Assembly: GCF_006715005.1 (NCBI RefSeq) | Contig: NZ_VFMJ01000001.1 | Location: forward strand, 4,030,001-4,094,000 | DNA length: 64,000 nucleotides | Source: Serratia marcescens | GTDB lineage: Bacteria > Pseudomonadota > Gammaproteobacteria > Enterobacterales > Enterobacteriaceae | Reading direction: 5' to 3' | Shown here: piece by piece, positions 55,412 to 64,000 of the stretch | How the letters are laid out: each line of letters begins with the position of its first letter | Numbering within the stretch: the stretch's first letter is position 1 | Program-made: the position numbers and the translations under genes | The notes under the pieces: model-generated | Seen by the model: the letters and a program-made list of their open reading frames with translations, nothing else | What the model was told of the DNA's origin: nothing | The model's database searches: none

Positions 55412-56353
55412 CTATGCACTAACAACCTGTGTCACCGAGTCCAAAGCCTCTCCCGGCTTTTCACTGTCCAACCAATGGACCGACTCCCAACCCCGTAACC
55501 AGGTCATCTGACGTTTAGCCAACTGACGTGTTGCGCAAATACCACGATAAACCATCTCATCGTAACTAATTTCACCAGACAAATATGACCACATCTGGCG
55601 GTAACCGACACAGCGAATGGAGGGCAAGTCCGTATGCAAATCACCCCGTGCGAAAAGTGCACGCGCTTCCGTCTCAAAACCCGCCGCCAACATTTGATGG
55701 TACCGCAGCTCGATGCGTTGATGGATCAACTCACGGCTGGTCGGCGCTATCGCAAATTGGTGAACTTGATACGGTAACGATTCACCCGAAATTTGAGTCA
55801 GTTCCGTTAAAGTTTTACCCGAAATAAAAAAAACTTCCAGTGCTCTAGACAGTCTCTGCGGATCATTCGGATGAATTCTCACTGCCGCGACGGGATCGAT
55901 CGCCTGTAACTGACGGTGCAACGCCTCCCAACCCTGCTCCGCCGCTTGCCGTTCAATGCGCTCGCGCACTGCGGGATCGGCGGACGGCAGCGGCGACAAT
56001 CCTTCCAGCAACGCCTTAAAATACAACATGGTGCCGCCCACCAACAGCGGAATACGGCCGGCGGCGGTGATGTCGGCCATCTCTTTCAGCGCGTCAGCGC
56101 GAAACTCCGCTGCCGAGTAGGCTTCGGCGGGATCGCGGATATCGATCAGCCGATGCGGCGCCTGCGCCAATTCTTCGGCGCTTGGCTTGGCGGTGCCGAT
56201 ATCCATGCCGCGATAAATCAGCGCGGAATCGACGCTGATCAGTTCCACCGGCAGGCGTTCGCGCAGCGCGATCGCCAGCGCGGTCTTGCCCGAGGCGGTC
56301 GGCCCCATAATGAAAATAGCCGGGGGACGTGATGTCATTTCAGTTTCAGTCAT
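55412..56353 (-). CDS. miaA: tRNA dimethylallyltransferase MiaA
   Basis: 313-residue enzyme that prenylates A37 of tRNAs reading U-starting codons. The P-loop [14 protein letters not shown], catalytic [19 protein letters not shown] and [22 protein letters not shown] are conserved. The ATG at 56351-56353 overlaps the end of mutL by 8 bases, which favours it over the longer open frame. Confidence 0.97.
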   Translation of the reverse strand: MTETEMTSRPPAIFIMGPTASGKTALAIALRERLPVELISVDSALIYRGMDIGTAKPSAEELAQAPHRLIDIRDPAEAYSAAEFRADALKEMADITAAGRIPLLVGGTMLYFKALLEGLSPLPSADPAVRERIERQAAEQGWEALHRQLQAIDPVAAVRIHPNDPQRLSRALEVFFISGKTLTELTQISGESLPYQVHQFAIAPTSRELIHQRIELRYHQMLAAGFETEARALFARGDLHTDLPSIRCVGYRQMWSYLSGEISYDEMVYRGICATRQLAKRQMTWLRGWESVHWLDSEKPGEALDSVTQVVSA

Positions 56354-58229
56354 GCTTGAGGGCCACCAGTGCGGCCTGTAAATCAACGGGTTGTAAAAGT
56401 CCGCTCGGTGGCGACTTGACCAGCTGCGGGCAAAGTCGTTCAACGTCGGTCAGCAATTGTATCGCTTGCGAGGTGTTCCACTGTTCATGTTCGCTGCCAA
56501 GACGACGAGCGAGCCAGGTGGCCAACACCGCGGGCGACATCTCCTGATGTTCGGCCAGATAGCCTAACAGTTCAGGTATCAGTTTTTGTAAATTTTGTTG
56601 GCGTAATGGTAAAGGCACTGCGCGCAGCGTCACACGGCCGTGATCCGTCTGCAGATCCAGCCCCATCGCCGCCAACAGCGTCTGATGCCGCGCGATGGCC
56701 GCTGCTTCACGCTTATCCAACGTCAGCTTGATCGGAATCAGCAGCGGCTGCGGCCGCAGCCCTTCCGCCGGCGGATTGAGCTGCGCCTGGCGCAGCCAGC
56801 GTTCCGCCACCGTCAGGTTGAGCAACGCCGGCTGCTGGCGCTGTTCAAGCAACGCGTAGCACGGCGGATGAATCATCAGCACCCGGCCAAAACTGTGCTG
56901 GCCGCTCGCCAACGGCGTTTCCGCTGCGGCTTTCGCCGGCGGGAACAGCGGTGGCTTGCTCGACACTTCCGGCGCGGCCTCTTCCTGCGGCTCGGCGGCG
57001 GGCCGCATCAGTTTCCCGTACAGCTCGCCTTCGCGTTTCTGATAACCGCCCGCCGCTTGCCAGCCCTGCTGGGGGGCGCGCTCGCGGGCGACGCCGGCCG
57101 GTGGCGGCGTTTCGCGACGCGGCGCAGGCTGAGAAAAATGGTTGCCGCCGGCGGCGACGCGGTTTTCCGGCTGCCAGACCGGCGCCGGCGCTTCGTCAGG
57201 CGTTTCCGCCAGCGGCAACGCCGGCGTCTGGCCGGCCTGTTGCAGCACGGTGGTTACCGCCTGGTAGATAAAATCGTGCACCAGCCGCGCCTGATGGAAA
57301 CGCACCTCGTGCTTGGCGGGATGAACGTTGACGTCCACCTGGTGCGGATCGACCTCCAGATACAGCACGTAAGCGGGCTGCTGATCGTCCTTCAGCTGAT
57401 CCTGATAGGCCTGACGAATGGCGTGATTGATCAAGCGATCGCGCATCATGCGACAGTTGACGTAGCAGTACTGCATTTCACCCAGCTGGCGCGCCCCGGC
57501 CGGATCCGCCACCCAGCCGCGGATGCTCAGATCGCCGTGTTGCCAGTCGATATTCAGCGCATGCTGCAAAAACGCCGGGCCGCAGATGCTGCCCAAACGG
57601 CGCTCGTGCTGGCTCTCTTCTTTCGCCGCCCGGTACTGGCGGATCAGTTTGCCGTTGTGGCTGAGGTTGATCGCCACATCGAAACGCGCCAGCGCGATGC
57701 GCCGTACCACTTCATCGATATGGCCAAATTCGGTTTTCTCGGTGCGCATGAACTTGCGGCGCGCCGGGGTGTTGTAAAACAGATCCAGCACTTCCAGCGT
57801 GCTACCGACCGGATGCGCGGCGGGTTTGACCGTCACCGCCTGCTCGCGCCCTTCGGCATAGGCTTGCCACGCCTCGCTTTGCTCGGCGGTGCGCGACGTC
57901 AGGGTCAAACGGGAAACCGAGCTGATACTGGCCAGCGCTTCGCCGCGAAAACCGAGGCTGACGATCGCTTCCAGGTCATCGAGCGTGCTGATTTTACTGG
58001 TGGCGTGCCGCGCCAGCGCCAGCGCCAAATCGTCCTTGCCGATGCCGCAGCCGTTGTCGCGAATGCGGATCAGCTTGGCGCCGCCGCGTTCAATGTCGAT
58101 ATCGATGCGCGTTGCGCCGGCGTCCAGACTGTTTTCCACCAGCTCTTTGACGACCGACGCGGGGCGTTCAACCACCTCTCCGGCGGCGATCTGGTTGGCG
58201 AGCTGTGGCGGTAACACCTGGATAGGCAT
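56346..58229 (-). CDS. mutL: DNA mismatch repair protein MutL
   Basis: 627 residues. GHKL ATPase N-terminus ([36 protein letters not shown]), a Pro/Ala-rich linker (about 335-435) and a C-terminal dimerisation domain. The DQHA metal motif of endonuclease-type MutL is absent, as in MutH-using enterobacteria. Overlaps miaA; 22 bases after amiB. Confidence 0.98.
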   Translation of the reverse strand: MPIQVLPPQLANQIAAGEVVERPASVVKELVENSLDAGATRIDIDIERGGAKLIRIRDNGCGIGKDDLALALARHATSKISTLDDLEAIVSLGFRGEALASISSVSRLTLTSRTAEQSEAWQAYAEGREQAVTVKPAAHPVGSTLEVLDLFYNTPARRKFMRTEKTEFGHIDEVVRRIALARFDVAINLSHNGKLIRQYRAAKEESQHERRLGSICGPAFLQHALNIDWQHGDLSIRGWVADPAGARQLGEMQYCYVNCRMMRDRLINHAIRQAYQDQLKDDQQPAYVLYLEVDPHQVDVNVHPAKHEVRFHQARLVHDFIYQAVTTVLQQAGQTPALPLAETPDEAPAPVWQPENRVAAGGNHFSQPAPRRETPPPAGVARERAPQQGWQAAGGYQKREGELYGKLMRPAAEPQEEAAPEVSSKPPLFPPAKAAAETPLASGQHSFGRVLMIHPPCYALLEQRQQPALLNLTVAERWLRQAQLNPPAEGLRPQPLLIPIKLTLDKREAAAIARHQTLLAAMGLDLQTDHGRVTLRAVPLPLRQQNLQKLIPELLGYLAEHQEMSPAVLATWLARRLGSEHEQWNTSQAIQLLTDVERLCPQLVKSPPSGLLQPVDLQAALVALKHD

Positions 58230-58251
58230 GCTGACTCCTGTAGCGGTGGCG

Positions 58252-60048
58252 CTAGGCCTGCGGAATGGTCAGCGTCCGATCCAGCGGCGCGACGTCCGAC
58301 TTCAGATTATTGACCCGTTTCAGATCGCCGACGCTAACCCCGTAGCGGGAAGCGATGGAGGACAGCGTATCCCCGCGGGCCACTTTATGTTTAGACGGCT
58401 TCTTCGCCGGCGTTTTCGCCTTGGCGACGGCGGTGACGGCGGCGGTTTTCCCCGCCGGCACCTTCAGACGTTGCCCGACCCACACGCCGTCTTTTTTCAG
58501 TTTGTTCAGATCCCGCAGCGCCGCCATGGTCGTGCCGTAGCTGTCGGCGATGCCGGACAGCGTCTCCGCCCGTTTCACCACGTGGATCTGAGTCTTGCCG
58601 CTTACGCTGCGGCTCGCGCCGGCCGAGCTCACGATAGGCTCCGGCTGGCGCACGTCTGGTGTTGAGGTGTTAACCGCCGCTGCGACGTCCAGCGGTCGGT
58701 TTTCCACCTTTGGGTCGGCTTGCAACGGATGCGCCAGGAAGTAGCTGCGCAGGCCGTTATGAATGGCCTTGGCAATCTTCTCCTGATACGCGCTACTGCC
58801 CAGCAGCCGCTCCTCCGTGCTATTACTGATAAATCCGGTTTCCACCAGCAGCGAGGGGATATCCGGCGAGCGCAGCACGCCCAGACTCGCGTGTTCAGGC
58901 CGGCGTTTATGCAACGATCCGACGCTCTGCAGCTGCTGCAGCACCTTCACCGCCACATCGTACCCGACGCGTTGCGAGTGGCCGAACTGCAGATCCAGCA
59001 CCGCCTGGCTCAGATAAGGATCGGCCTGGCTGTTGGCCAGCAGATCGCCGGCGCCGCCGAGCAGCTCGGACTGCTTCTCATGCTGTTCCAGCCAGCCGGC
59101 CATTTCGCTGTTGGCGCGGCGGTTAGACAGCACCCAGACGGAAGCCCCGCTGGCGCTGCGGTTTGGCGCGGCATCGGCGTGGATGGAGACCAGCACGTTG
59201 GCACCCTGTTTGCGCGCCACGTCGGAACGCCCCATCACCGAGATGAAGTAGTCGCCGTTACGCGTCAGCACCGGTTTGAACTGCGGATCGGCGTCCAGCA
59301 TCGCCTGCAGGCGGCGCGCGATGGCGATGGTGACATTCTTTTCTTTCAGCCCGCTCGGGCCAATGGCGCCCGGATCCTGGCCGCCGTGGCCGGCGTCAAT
59401 CGCCACCACCACCCGATCGCCGGAACCGGCGGAAACGCGGCTGCTGCGCGGCGTGACCTCTGTAGCGGTGCCTGCGACCACGGTCTGTTTATTGGTAAAG
59501 GGATTCGATCCGGTCGGCGCTTTGCGCAGCGGCGGCTCCGGCGCTTCACGCACTGCGACCGGCGCCTGACGCGGTGGCTGGCTGACCGTGGCCGGCGCAG
59601 GCGTTTGCACCGGCGCCTTGCGCACCACCGTATTGGCACTGCCTTCGGCCGTAATGGTGAACACCACGGTATGCACGTTGCCGTTCTGGCGGGTGGAGAC
59701 GCGGGTTTTGGCGCGCTGGGTCAGATCAAACACCAGGCGAACGCTCTGAGCGTCTTTCGGCGCGCTGGAGCGAATGCTTTTTACCAGGTTTTGGCCGCTG
59801 AAATTGAGCGGCAGGCCGCCGACCTTGCCCTTCTGGTTAACGTCCAGCACCACGCGATCCGGGCCGTGCAGCGGGAAAAATGCGTAGTCCGGCGGGCCAT
59901 TGAAGCTCACCGACACCGTCGCTTCACGCTGGGCGTTGGACACTTTGATATCGGACAGCGAGGATGCCGCCAGCGCGTTCAGCGCGCCGAGCGGCCCCAG
60001 CACGGCGATCAGCATGATGACCGCAAATTTTTTCAACACGTGCGTCAT
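58252..60048 (-). CDS. amiB: N-acetylmuramoyl-L-alanine amidase AmiB with two LysM repeats
   Basis: 598-residue periplasmic daughter-cell-separating amidase. Signal peptide about 1-28, AMIN domain (about 33-130), linker, Amidase_3 domain with zinc ligands in [21 protein letters not shown] and [12 protein letters not shown], then two LysM repeats at about 488-533 ([17 protein letters not shown]) and 553-598 ([17 protein letters not shown]). E. coli AmiB (445 residues) lacks the LysM part. I chose the ATG at 60046-60048, 7 bases after tsaE, over one overlapping tsaE. Confidence 0.95.
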   Translation of the reverse strand: MTHVLKKFAVIMLIAVLGPLGALNALAASSLSDIKVSNAQREATVSVSFNGPPDYAFFPLHGPDRVVLDVNQKGKVGGLPLNFSGQNLVKSIRSSAPKDAQSVRLVFDLTQRAKTRVSTRQNGNVHTVVFTITAEGSANTVVRKAPVQTPAPATVSQPPRQAPVAVREAPEPPLRKAPTGSNPFTNKQTVVAGTATEVTPRSSRVSAGSGDRVVVAIDAGHGGQDPGAIGPSGLKEKNVTIAIARRLQAMLDADPQFKPVLTRNGDYFISVMGRSDVARKQGANVLVSIHADAAPNRSASGASVWVLSNRRANSEMAGWLEQHEKQSELLGGAGDLLANSQADPYLSQAVLDLQFGHSQRVGYDVAVKVLQQLQSVGSLHKRRPEHASLGVLRSPDIPSLLVETGFISNSTEERLLGSSAYQEKIAKAIHNGLRSYFLAHPLQADPKVENRPLDVAAAVNTSTPDVRQPEPIVSSAGASRSVSGKTQIHVVKRAETLSGIADSYGTTMAALRDLNKLKKDGVWVGQRLKVPAGKTAAVTAVAKAKTPAKKPSKHKVARGDTLSSIASRYGVSVGDLKRVNNLKSDVAPLDRTLTIPQA

Positions 60049-60055
60049 TGCAGCA

Positions 60056-60526
60056 TCATCCCTGTGATCCATGAATGCGGTCTAACAGCTGGCTGCCGTA
60101 AGCGGAAATCGCCTCGATCTTCGCCTCTCGCCCCTCGCCCTGATAGCGAAGATGCAGCGCCAGATCCGGCTCCGGCAGCACGCCGGTACCCTGCTGCGGC
60201 CATTCGACCAGGCAGATGGCGTCTTGCGCGAAATAATCGCGAATGCCCATGAATTCAAGCTCTTCCGGATCGGCCAGGCGATACAGATCGAAGTGATACA
60301 CCGCCAGCGGCTGCAAGGCATAGGGCTCCACCAACGTGTAGGTCGGGCTTTTGACGTTGCCCTGATGCCCCAACGCCTGCAGGAAGCCACGGCTGAAGGT
60401 GGTTTTACCGGCGCCCAGGTCGCCGTAGAGATAGATGACGCTGGCGCGATCGCAGGCCTTGGCCAAAGTGGTGCCCAAAGCGACAGTCGCTGCCTCGTCC
60501 GGCAGAGGTAAAACGAGTTCTTTCAT
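60056..60526 (-). CDS. tsaE: tRNA t6A biosynthesis ATPase TsaE
   Basis: 156 residues. P-loop [20 protein letters not shown] and the conserved [12 protein letters not shown] and [17 protein letters not shown]. Works with TsaB, TsaC and TsaD to make threonylcarbamoyl-adenosine. 10 bases after nnr and 7 before amiB. Confidence 0.97.
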   Translation of the reverse strand: MKELVLPLPDEAATVALGTTLAKACDRASVIYLYGDLGAGKTTFSRGFLQALGHQGNVKSPTYTLVEPYALQPLAVYHFDLYRLADPEELEFMGIRDYFAQDAICLVEWPQQGTGVLPEPDLALHLRYQGEGREAKIEAISAYGSQLLDRIHGSQG

Positions 60527-60536
60527 TCGATAAAGT

Positions 60537-62051
60537 CTATTTTGCCCACTCAGGGTTAACGAAATGAAGGATGTCCGGCAGTAAATCGGTCGCCAACATG
60601 CCTCTTGTTCCTTGTCTTTCCGCTACGCGATCGCCGGCCGCGCCGTGTACGACGCAGCCCGCACAGGCGGCATCATACAGCGGGAGCTTTTGCGCCAGCA
60701 AACCGCCGATGATCCCCGACAGCACATCGCCCATGCCGCCGGAGGCCATACCGGCGTTGCCGACGTCGGCGATCGCCATCTGCCCCTGCTCATCGGCGAT
60801 CAGCGTACCGGCGCCTTTCAGCACCGCCACGCCGCCGTAGCGCGCCGTCAGCTTGCGCACGGCAAGTAAGCGATCACTCTCGATGTCAGCAGTGCTGCAG
60901 CTCAACAGCCGCGCCGCCTCTCCAGGATGCGGAGTCATCACGCGATTCTGCCGTTTCTCGGGATTTAATGCCAGCAAGTTCAGCGCATCGGCGTCCCACA
61001 AGGCCGGTTTATCGCTGGTTTGCAGCACGTTCAAGGCGTTTTTGCCCCATTCAGCCTGGCCCAGCCCCGGGCCAATCACCAGCACATCCGCCCACTGCAT
61101 CGCCTGCCGCAGCGTCGCCTCGTCCAGCGCCTGCGCCATCAGCTCCGGCCGGGCCGCCAGCAGCGGTGCGACGTGCTCAATGTGAGTAAGCACTCGCACC
61201 AATCCCGCCCCGCTGCGCAGCGCCGCTTCCGCCGCCATGCGAATGGCGCCGCCGAATCCGCGGTCGCCACCCACCAACAGCAGGCGGCCATGCTCGCCCT
61301 TATGGGCGCAGGGGCGGCGCGGATGCAGCCAGCGCGGCAACGCCTCGGCGGTAAGCCGCTGAATCTGCTCCGGTTGCTTCGCCAGCCACCCCGATAAGCC
61401 TAGCGCATTCTGATGAAGTTGCCCGACCCAGTCGCGTGCCTGCCCGGTCAGCAATCCCGGTTTGAGGCCGATGAACGTGACGGTGTGCGCAGCGCGCACG
61501 GCCGCGCCCGGCACCGCGCCGCTTTCCGCCAGCAGGCCGGACGGGATATCGAGCGCGACCACCGGCGCCGAATGGCGGTTGGCGGCCTCGATCAGCGCGT
61601 CATAAGGCGCACGCGGCGCGCTGCCCAGGCCAGTGCCTAACAGGCCGTCGATAATCAGAGAGACAGAGGCCGGCCAGCGGCTGTTCGCCGGCAGAATATC
61701 ACCGCCGGCAGCCAGCCAGGCCTCGCGGGCAGCTGCGGCTTCCGGCGGCAAAGGCCGTGCACCTTCGCAGGCGATCAGCGTCACCTGCAGGCCCGCCGCC
61801 TTCGCCAGGCGCGCCACCACATAGCCGTCGCCGCCGTTGTTGCCATGGCCGCACAGCACCAGCCAATGGTCGCGGGACGGGTACGCGTTGCGCGCCAATG
61901 CGTAGGCCGCCTGACCAGCGCGCTGCATCAAATCGTAAAGAGAAAGACCGAGCGAGGCCGCCGCCGCGGGTTCCGAACAACGGATCCAATCCGCAGGCCA
62001 AACAGAGTGTGGTAAACTGTCAGCGTATGCTTTTTCACTGTGGCCCGTCAT
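60537..62051 (-). CDS. nnr: Bifunctional NAD(P)H-hydrate epimerase/dehydratase Nnr
   Basis: 504 residues: N-terminal epimerase (Yje[20 protein letters not shown]) and C-terminal ADP/ATP-dependent dehydratase ([42 protein letters not shown]). Repairs damaged NAD(P)H. Its start codon (62049-62051) shares two bases with the start codon of the divergent queG. First gene of nnr-tsaE-amiB-mutL-miaA-hfq. Confidence 0.96.
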   Translation of the reverse strand: MTGHSEKAYADSLPHSVWPADWIRCSEPAAAASLGLSLYDLMQRAGQAAYALARNAYPSRDHWLVLCGHGNNGGDGYVVARLAKAAGLQVTLIACEGARPLPPEAAAAREAWLAAGGDILPANSRWPASVSLIIDGLLGTGLGSAPRAPYDALIEAANRHSAPVVALDIPSGLLAESGAVPGAAVRAAHTVTFIGLKPGLLTGQARDWVGQLHQNALGLSGWLAKQPEQIQRLTAEALPRWLHPRRPCAHKGEHGRLLLVGGDRGFGGAIRMAAEAALRSGAGLVRVLTHIEHVAPLLAARPELMAQALDEATLRQAMQWADVLVIGPGLGQAEWGKNALNVLQTSDKPALWDADALNLLALNPEKRQNRVMTPHPGEAARLLSCSTADIESDRLLAVRKLTARYGGVAVLKGAGTLIADEQGQMAIADVGNAGMASGGMGDVLSGIIGGLLAQKLPLYDAACAGCVVHGAAGDRVAERQGTRGMLATDLLPDILHFVNPEWAK

Positions 62052-63189
62052 GACGCACCCCCTCGATCTCCATCAACTCGCCCAACATATCAAGCAATGG
62101 GGGCAATCGCTAGGATTCCAACAGGTTGGCATCTGTGATACCGACCTGAGTCTCGAAGAGCCGAAACTGCAGGCCTGGCTCGATAAACAGTACCACGGCG
62201 AGATGGAATGGATGGCGCGCCACGGCATGCTGCGCGCACGCCCTCACGAACTGTTGCCGGGCACGCTGCGGGTGATCAGCGTGCGCATGAACTACCTGCC
62301 GGCCAAGGCGGCCTTTGCCAGTACCTTGCAAAATCCGCAGCTGGGTTACGTCAGCCGCTACGCGCTGGGGCGCGACTACCACAAACTGTTGCGCCAGCGC
62401 CTGAAAAAGCTGGGCGATCAGATCCAGGAATACTGCGGCGAACTGAATTTCCGCCCTTTTGTCGATTCTGCACCGGTGATGGAGCGCGCGCTGGCCGCCA
62501 AGGCGGGCATCGGCTGGGTTGGTAAACACTCACTAATTCTCAACCGTGAAGCCGGGTCGTGGTTTTTCCTCGGCGAGTTACTGATCGATTTGCCGCTGCC
62601 GGTGGATCAGCCGCAGGAAGAGCAGTGCGGCCGCTGCGTCGCCTGCATCACCACCTGCCCGACCGGCGCCATCGTCGCCCCCTATACCGTCGACGCCCGG
62701 CGCTGCATCTCCTACCTGACCATCGAGTTGGAAGGCGCGATCCCGGAGGAATTCCGGCCGCTGCTCGGCAACCGCATCTACGGCTGCGACGACTGCCAGC
62801 TGATCTGCCCGTGGAACCGCTTTTCGCAGCTCACCGACGAAGACGATTTCAGCCCCCGCGCCGCGCTGCATGCGCCGCAGCTGCTCGATCTGTTCAACTG
62901 GACGGAAGAAAAATTTCTGCGCATCACCGAAGGCTCGGCAATACGCCGCATCGGCCACCTGCGCTGGCTGCGCAATATCGCCGTGGCGCTGGGCAATGCG
63001 CCCTATGGGGACGGCATTGTGCTCGCGCTGCGCGCGCGATTGGGCCAGGACGCCATGCTGGACGAACATATCCACTGGGCGCTGGCGCAACAGCTCGCCC
63101 GCCGCGAAGCACAGAGCATCGAGGTGCAGACGACGCAGAAAAAACGACTGATACGGGCTGTGGAAAAAGGTTTGCCGAGGGACGCCTGA
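62050..63189 (+). CDS. queG: Epoxyqueuosine reductase QueG
   Basis: 379-residue cobalamin and iron-sulfur enzyme for the last step of queuosine synthesis in tRNA. Two [4Fe-4S] motifs: CGRCVACITTCPTG with the following CISY, and CDDCQLICPWNRF. The C-terminal HEAT-like region binds tRNA. Divergent from nnr with overlapping start codons, so each gene's upstream signals lie in the other. Confidence 0.97.
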   Translation: MTHPLDLHQLAQHIKQWGQSLGFQQVGICDTDLSLEEPKLQAWLDKQYHGEMEWMARHGMLRARPHELLPGTLRVISVRMNYLPAKAAFASTLQNPQLGYVSRYALGRDYHKLLRQRLKKLGDQIQEYCGELNFRPFVDSAPVMERALAAKAGIGWVGKHSLILNREAGSWFFLGELLIDLPLPVDQPQEEQCGRCVACITTCPTGAIVAPYTVDARRCISYLTIELEGAIPEEFRPLLGNRIYGCDDCQLICPWNRFSQLTDEDDFSPRAALHAPQLLDLFNWTEEKFLRITEGSAIRRIGHLRWLRNIAVALGNAPYGDGIVLALRARLGQDAMLDEHIHWALAQQLARREAQSIEVQTTQKKRLIRAVEKGLPRDA

Positions 63190-63229
63190 CGGCGTGCGCC
63201 GCGCAGCCATCTCAGCGGATGCCTCACTC

Positions 63230-63407
63230 TGTGGATTTGTGCATAAAAATAAAAACACGTTGTCTTTCAACTGCAACAAAAAGAGCAAGTGATCGGCATA
63301 ACGTTTTGGGATAAATAAATAGACTTATAAATCAAATAGATAAATATTTAATTTGTATGACGTTGATTTTTCAGGCAGGCGGGTTTATGTACAGAGGCTG
63401 TGGATAA
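63230..63407. promoter_or_regulatory. datA: DnaA-box cluster with IHF-like sites (datA-like)
   Basis: A box TGTGCATAA (63238-63246) and a box TGTGGATAA (63399-63407) are perfect matches to TTATNCACA read on the other strand. Weaker boxes are TGTGGATTT (63230-63238) and TTATGTACA (63385-63393, one mismatch). Between them AATCAA-4-ATA (63330-63342) and TAT-4-TTGATT (63356-63368) each miss the IHF consensus by one base. E. coli datA lies in the same gap beside queG and the glycine tRNAs and has DnaA boxes flanking an IHF site. Confidence 0.65.
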
Positions 63408-63447
63408 CTCTGTTCACAACGTTTTTACCAGGTATGTAAAACGGGAC

Positions 63448-63472
63448 AAAAACCCGCGCCGGATAAGGCGTT
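63448..63472 (-). terminator. Terminator of the tRNA-Gly operon
   Basis: Minus-strand CGCC-TTATCC-GGCG, CGGG, then five T residues, about 30 bases beyond the last tRNA. The stem resembles half of an E. coli REP element. Confidence 0.5.
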
Positions 63473-63500
63473 GGATTTGAGTTTGAAACGAAGAGAAAAT

Positions 63501-63576
<76 letters not shown>

Positions 63577-63630
63577 ATTGAGATGCTTTTGGCATCCGGC
63601 CACCAAACACTGGCGTGACCTTTGAATTTT

Positions 63631-63706
63631 TGGAGCGGGAAACGAGGCTCGAACTCGCGACCTCAACCTTGGCAAGGTTGCGCTCTACCAACTGAGCTAT
63701 TCCCGC
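63631..63706 (-). tRNA. glyX: tRNA-Gly (GCC anticodon), second copy, variant
   Basis: 76-nt tRNA with encoded CCA, same acceptor, D stem and anticodon as its neighbours. It differs at A26 to G, at pair 28-42 (G-C to A-U), at 44 (G to A) and at 60 (U to C). The pair change keeps the anticodon stem, so the gene should be functional. Confidence 0.97.
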
Positions 63707-63772
63707 GTCGCATAGGTACTGCTTGATACTGCTTTATTTATTCATCATGCCGCATCGCGACATTGTTGAATT

Positions 63773-63848
<76 letters not shown>

Positions 63849-63901
63849 CCGGCGTATCGATGGTGGAACGTTACGAAATTCTTCATCGGTACGGGGTGCG
63901 C

Positions 63902-63929
63902 ATTATACGAGAAATCCTTTTTGTCGCAA
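63902..63929 (-). promoter_or_regulatory. tRNA-Gly operon promoter
   Basis: Minus-strand -35 TTGCGA (63924-63929), 16-base spacer, perfect -10 TATAAT (63902-63907), and a GC-rich discriminator (GCGCACCCCG) that marks growth-rate and ppGpp control of stable RNA promoters. Confidence 0.85.
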
Positions 63930-64000
63930 GCCCCTGAAAGCAAAAAAACGCGATTTTTGTTTGATTGCCGATTAAAGCGCCAGATTGGCGAATTAAGCGG

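Larger units (their letters stand above)
63190..63500. other. queG to tRNA-Gly spacer, datA-like
   Basis: 311 bases, AT-rich in the middle, with DnaA boxes on both sides of two IHF-like sites (listed separately). The lower-GC part (63300-63370) contains no gene. The last 50 bases hold the terminator of the tRNA operon. Confidence 0.65.

Noticed and set aside
56640-58214. Open frame of 524 codons opposite mutL
   Set aside because: Shadow; no recognisable domain.

Overview
The window is a 64 kb piece of an enterobacterial chromosome, almost certainly Serratia and most likely the S. marcescens group. The basis is near-identical protein matches, from memory, to the Enterobacterales core set (FtsH, ObgE, Ppa, PurA, HflX, TamA/TamB), high GC with strong third-position bias, an AmiB carrying LysM repeats, and a PmrA/PmrB pair beside dacB. 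No database search was run. About 61 protein genes, five tRNA genes and no rRNA are present. I see no insertion sequence, integrase, CRISPR array or transposon, so this is core chromosome with small accessory insertions.

Layout. 1-15,650 corresponds to the E. coli 71-min block: rimP (cut by the left edge), metY, leuU, secG, glmM, folP, ftsH, rlmE, then yhbY, greA, dacB, a pmrA/pmrB two-component pair, obgE, a yhbE-type transporter, rpmA, rplU, ispB, and a phage-Mu-like regulatory pair (a c-repressor-like gene divergent from the Ner-like gene sfsB). 15,660-18,600 holds mdh, argR and two tandem yhcN-type genes. 18,780-40,540 matches the E. coli 96-min block in order: mpl, fbp, a chemoreceptor, ppa, ytfP, tamB, tamA, msrA, paeA(ytfL), ytfK, ytfJ, cysQ, cpdB, ytfE, fklB, ytfB, a DUF488 gene, rplI, rpsR, priB, rpsF. 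40,990-63,850 matches the adjoining 95-min block: yjfY, an unrecognised gene, yjfP, bsmA, yjfN, yjfL, aidB, rlmB, rnr, nsrR, purA, yjeT, hflC, hflK, hflX, hfq, miaA, mutL, amiB, tsaE, nnr, queG, then an AT-rich spacer and three tRNA-Gly genes.

How the genes fit together. Several systems are complete here: the tam translocation pair (tamA/tamB overlapping by 4 bp), the FtsH protease and its HflK/HflC modulators, the rpsF-priB-rpsR-rplI ribosomal operon with a probable S6:S18-responsive leader, the long amiB-mutL-miaA-hfq-hflX-hflK-hflC run, and a nitric-oxide circuit in which NsrR (encoded here) has a clear operator in front of ytfE (also here). ArgR has twin ARG boxes before its own gene.

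The most interesting points are (1) a domesticated Mu-type c/ner genetic switch between ispB and mdh with operator-like repeats in its intergenic region; (2) a cluster of DnaA boxes flanking IHF-like sites between queG and the glycine tRNAs, in the place and arrangement of E. coli datA; (3) a glycine tRNA copy with a compensatory base-pair change; (4) five DUF1471 (YhcN/BhsA-type) small envelope proteins in one window, two of them a recent tandem duplication; and (5) an unrecognised 120-residue protein where E. coli carries the ula ascorbate genes.
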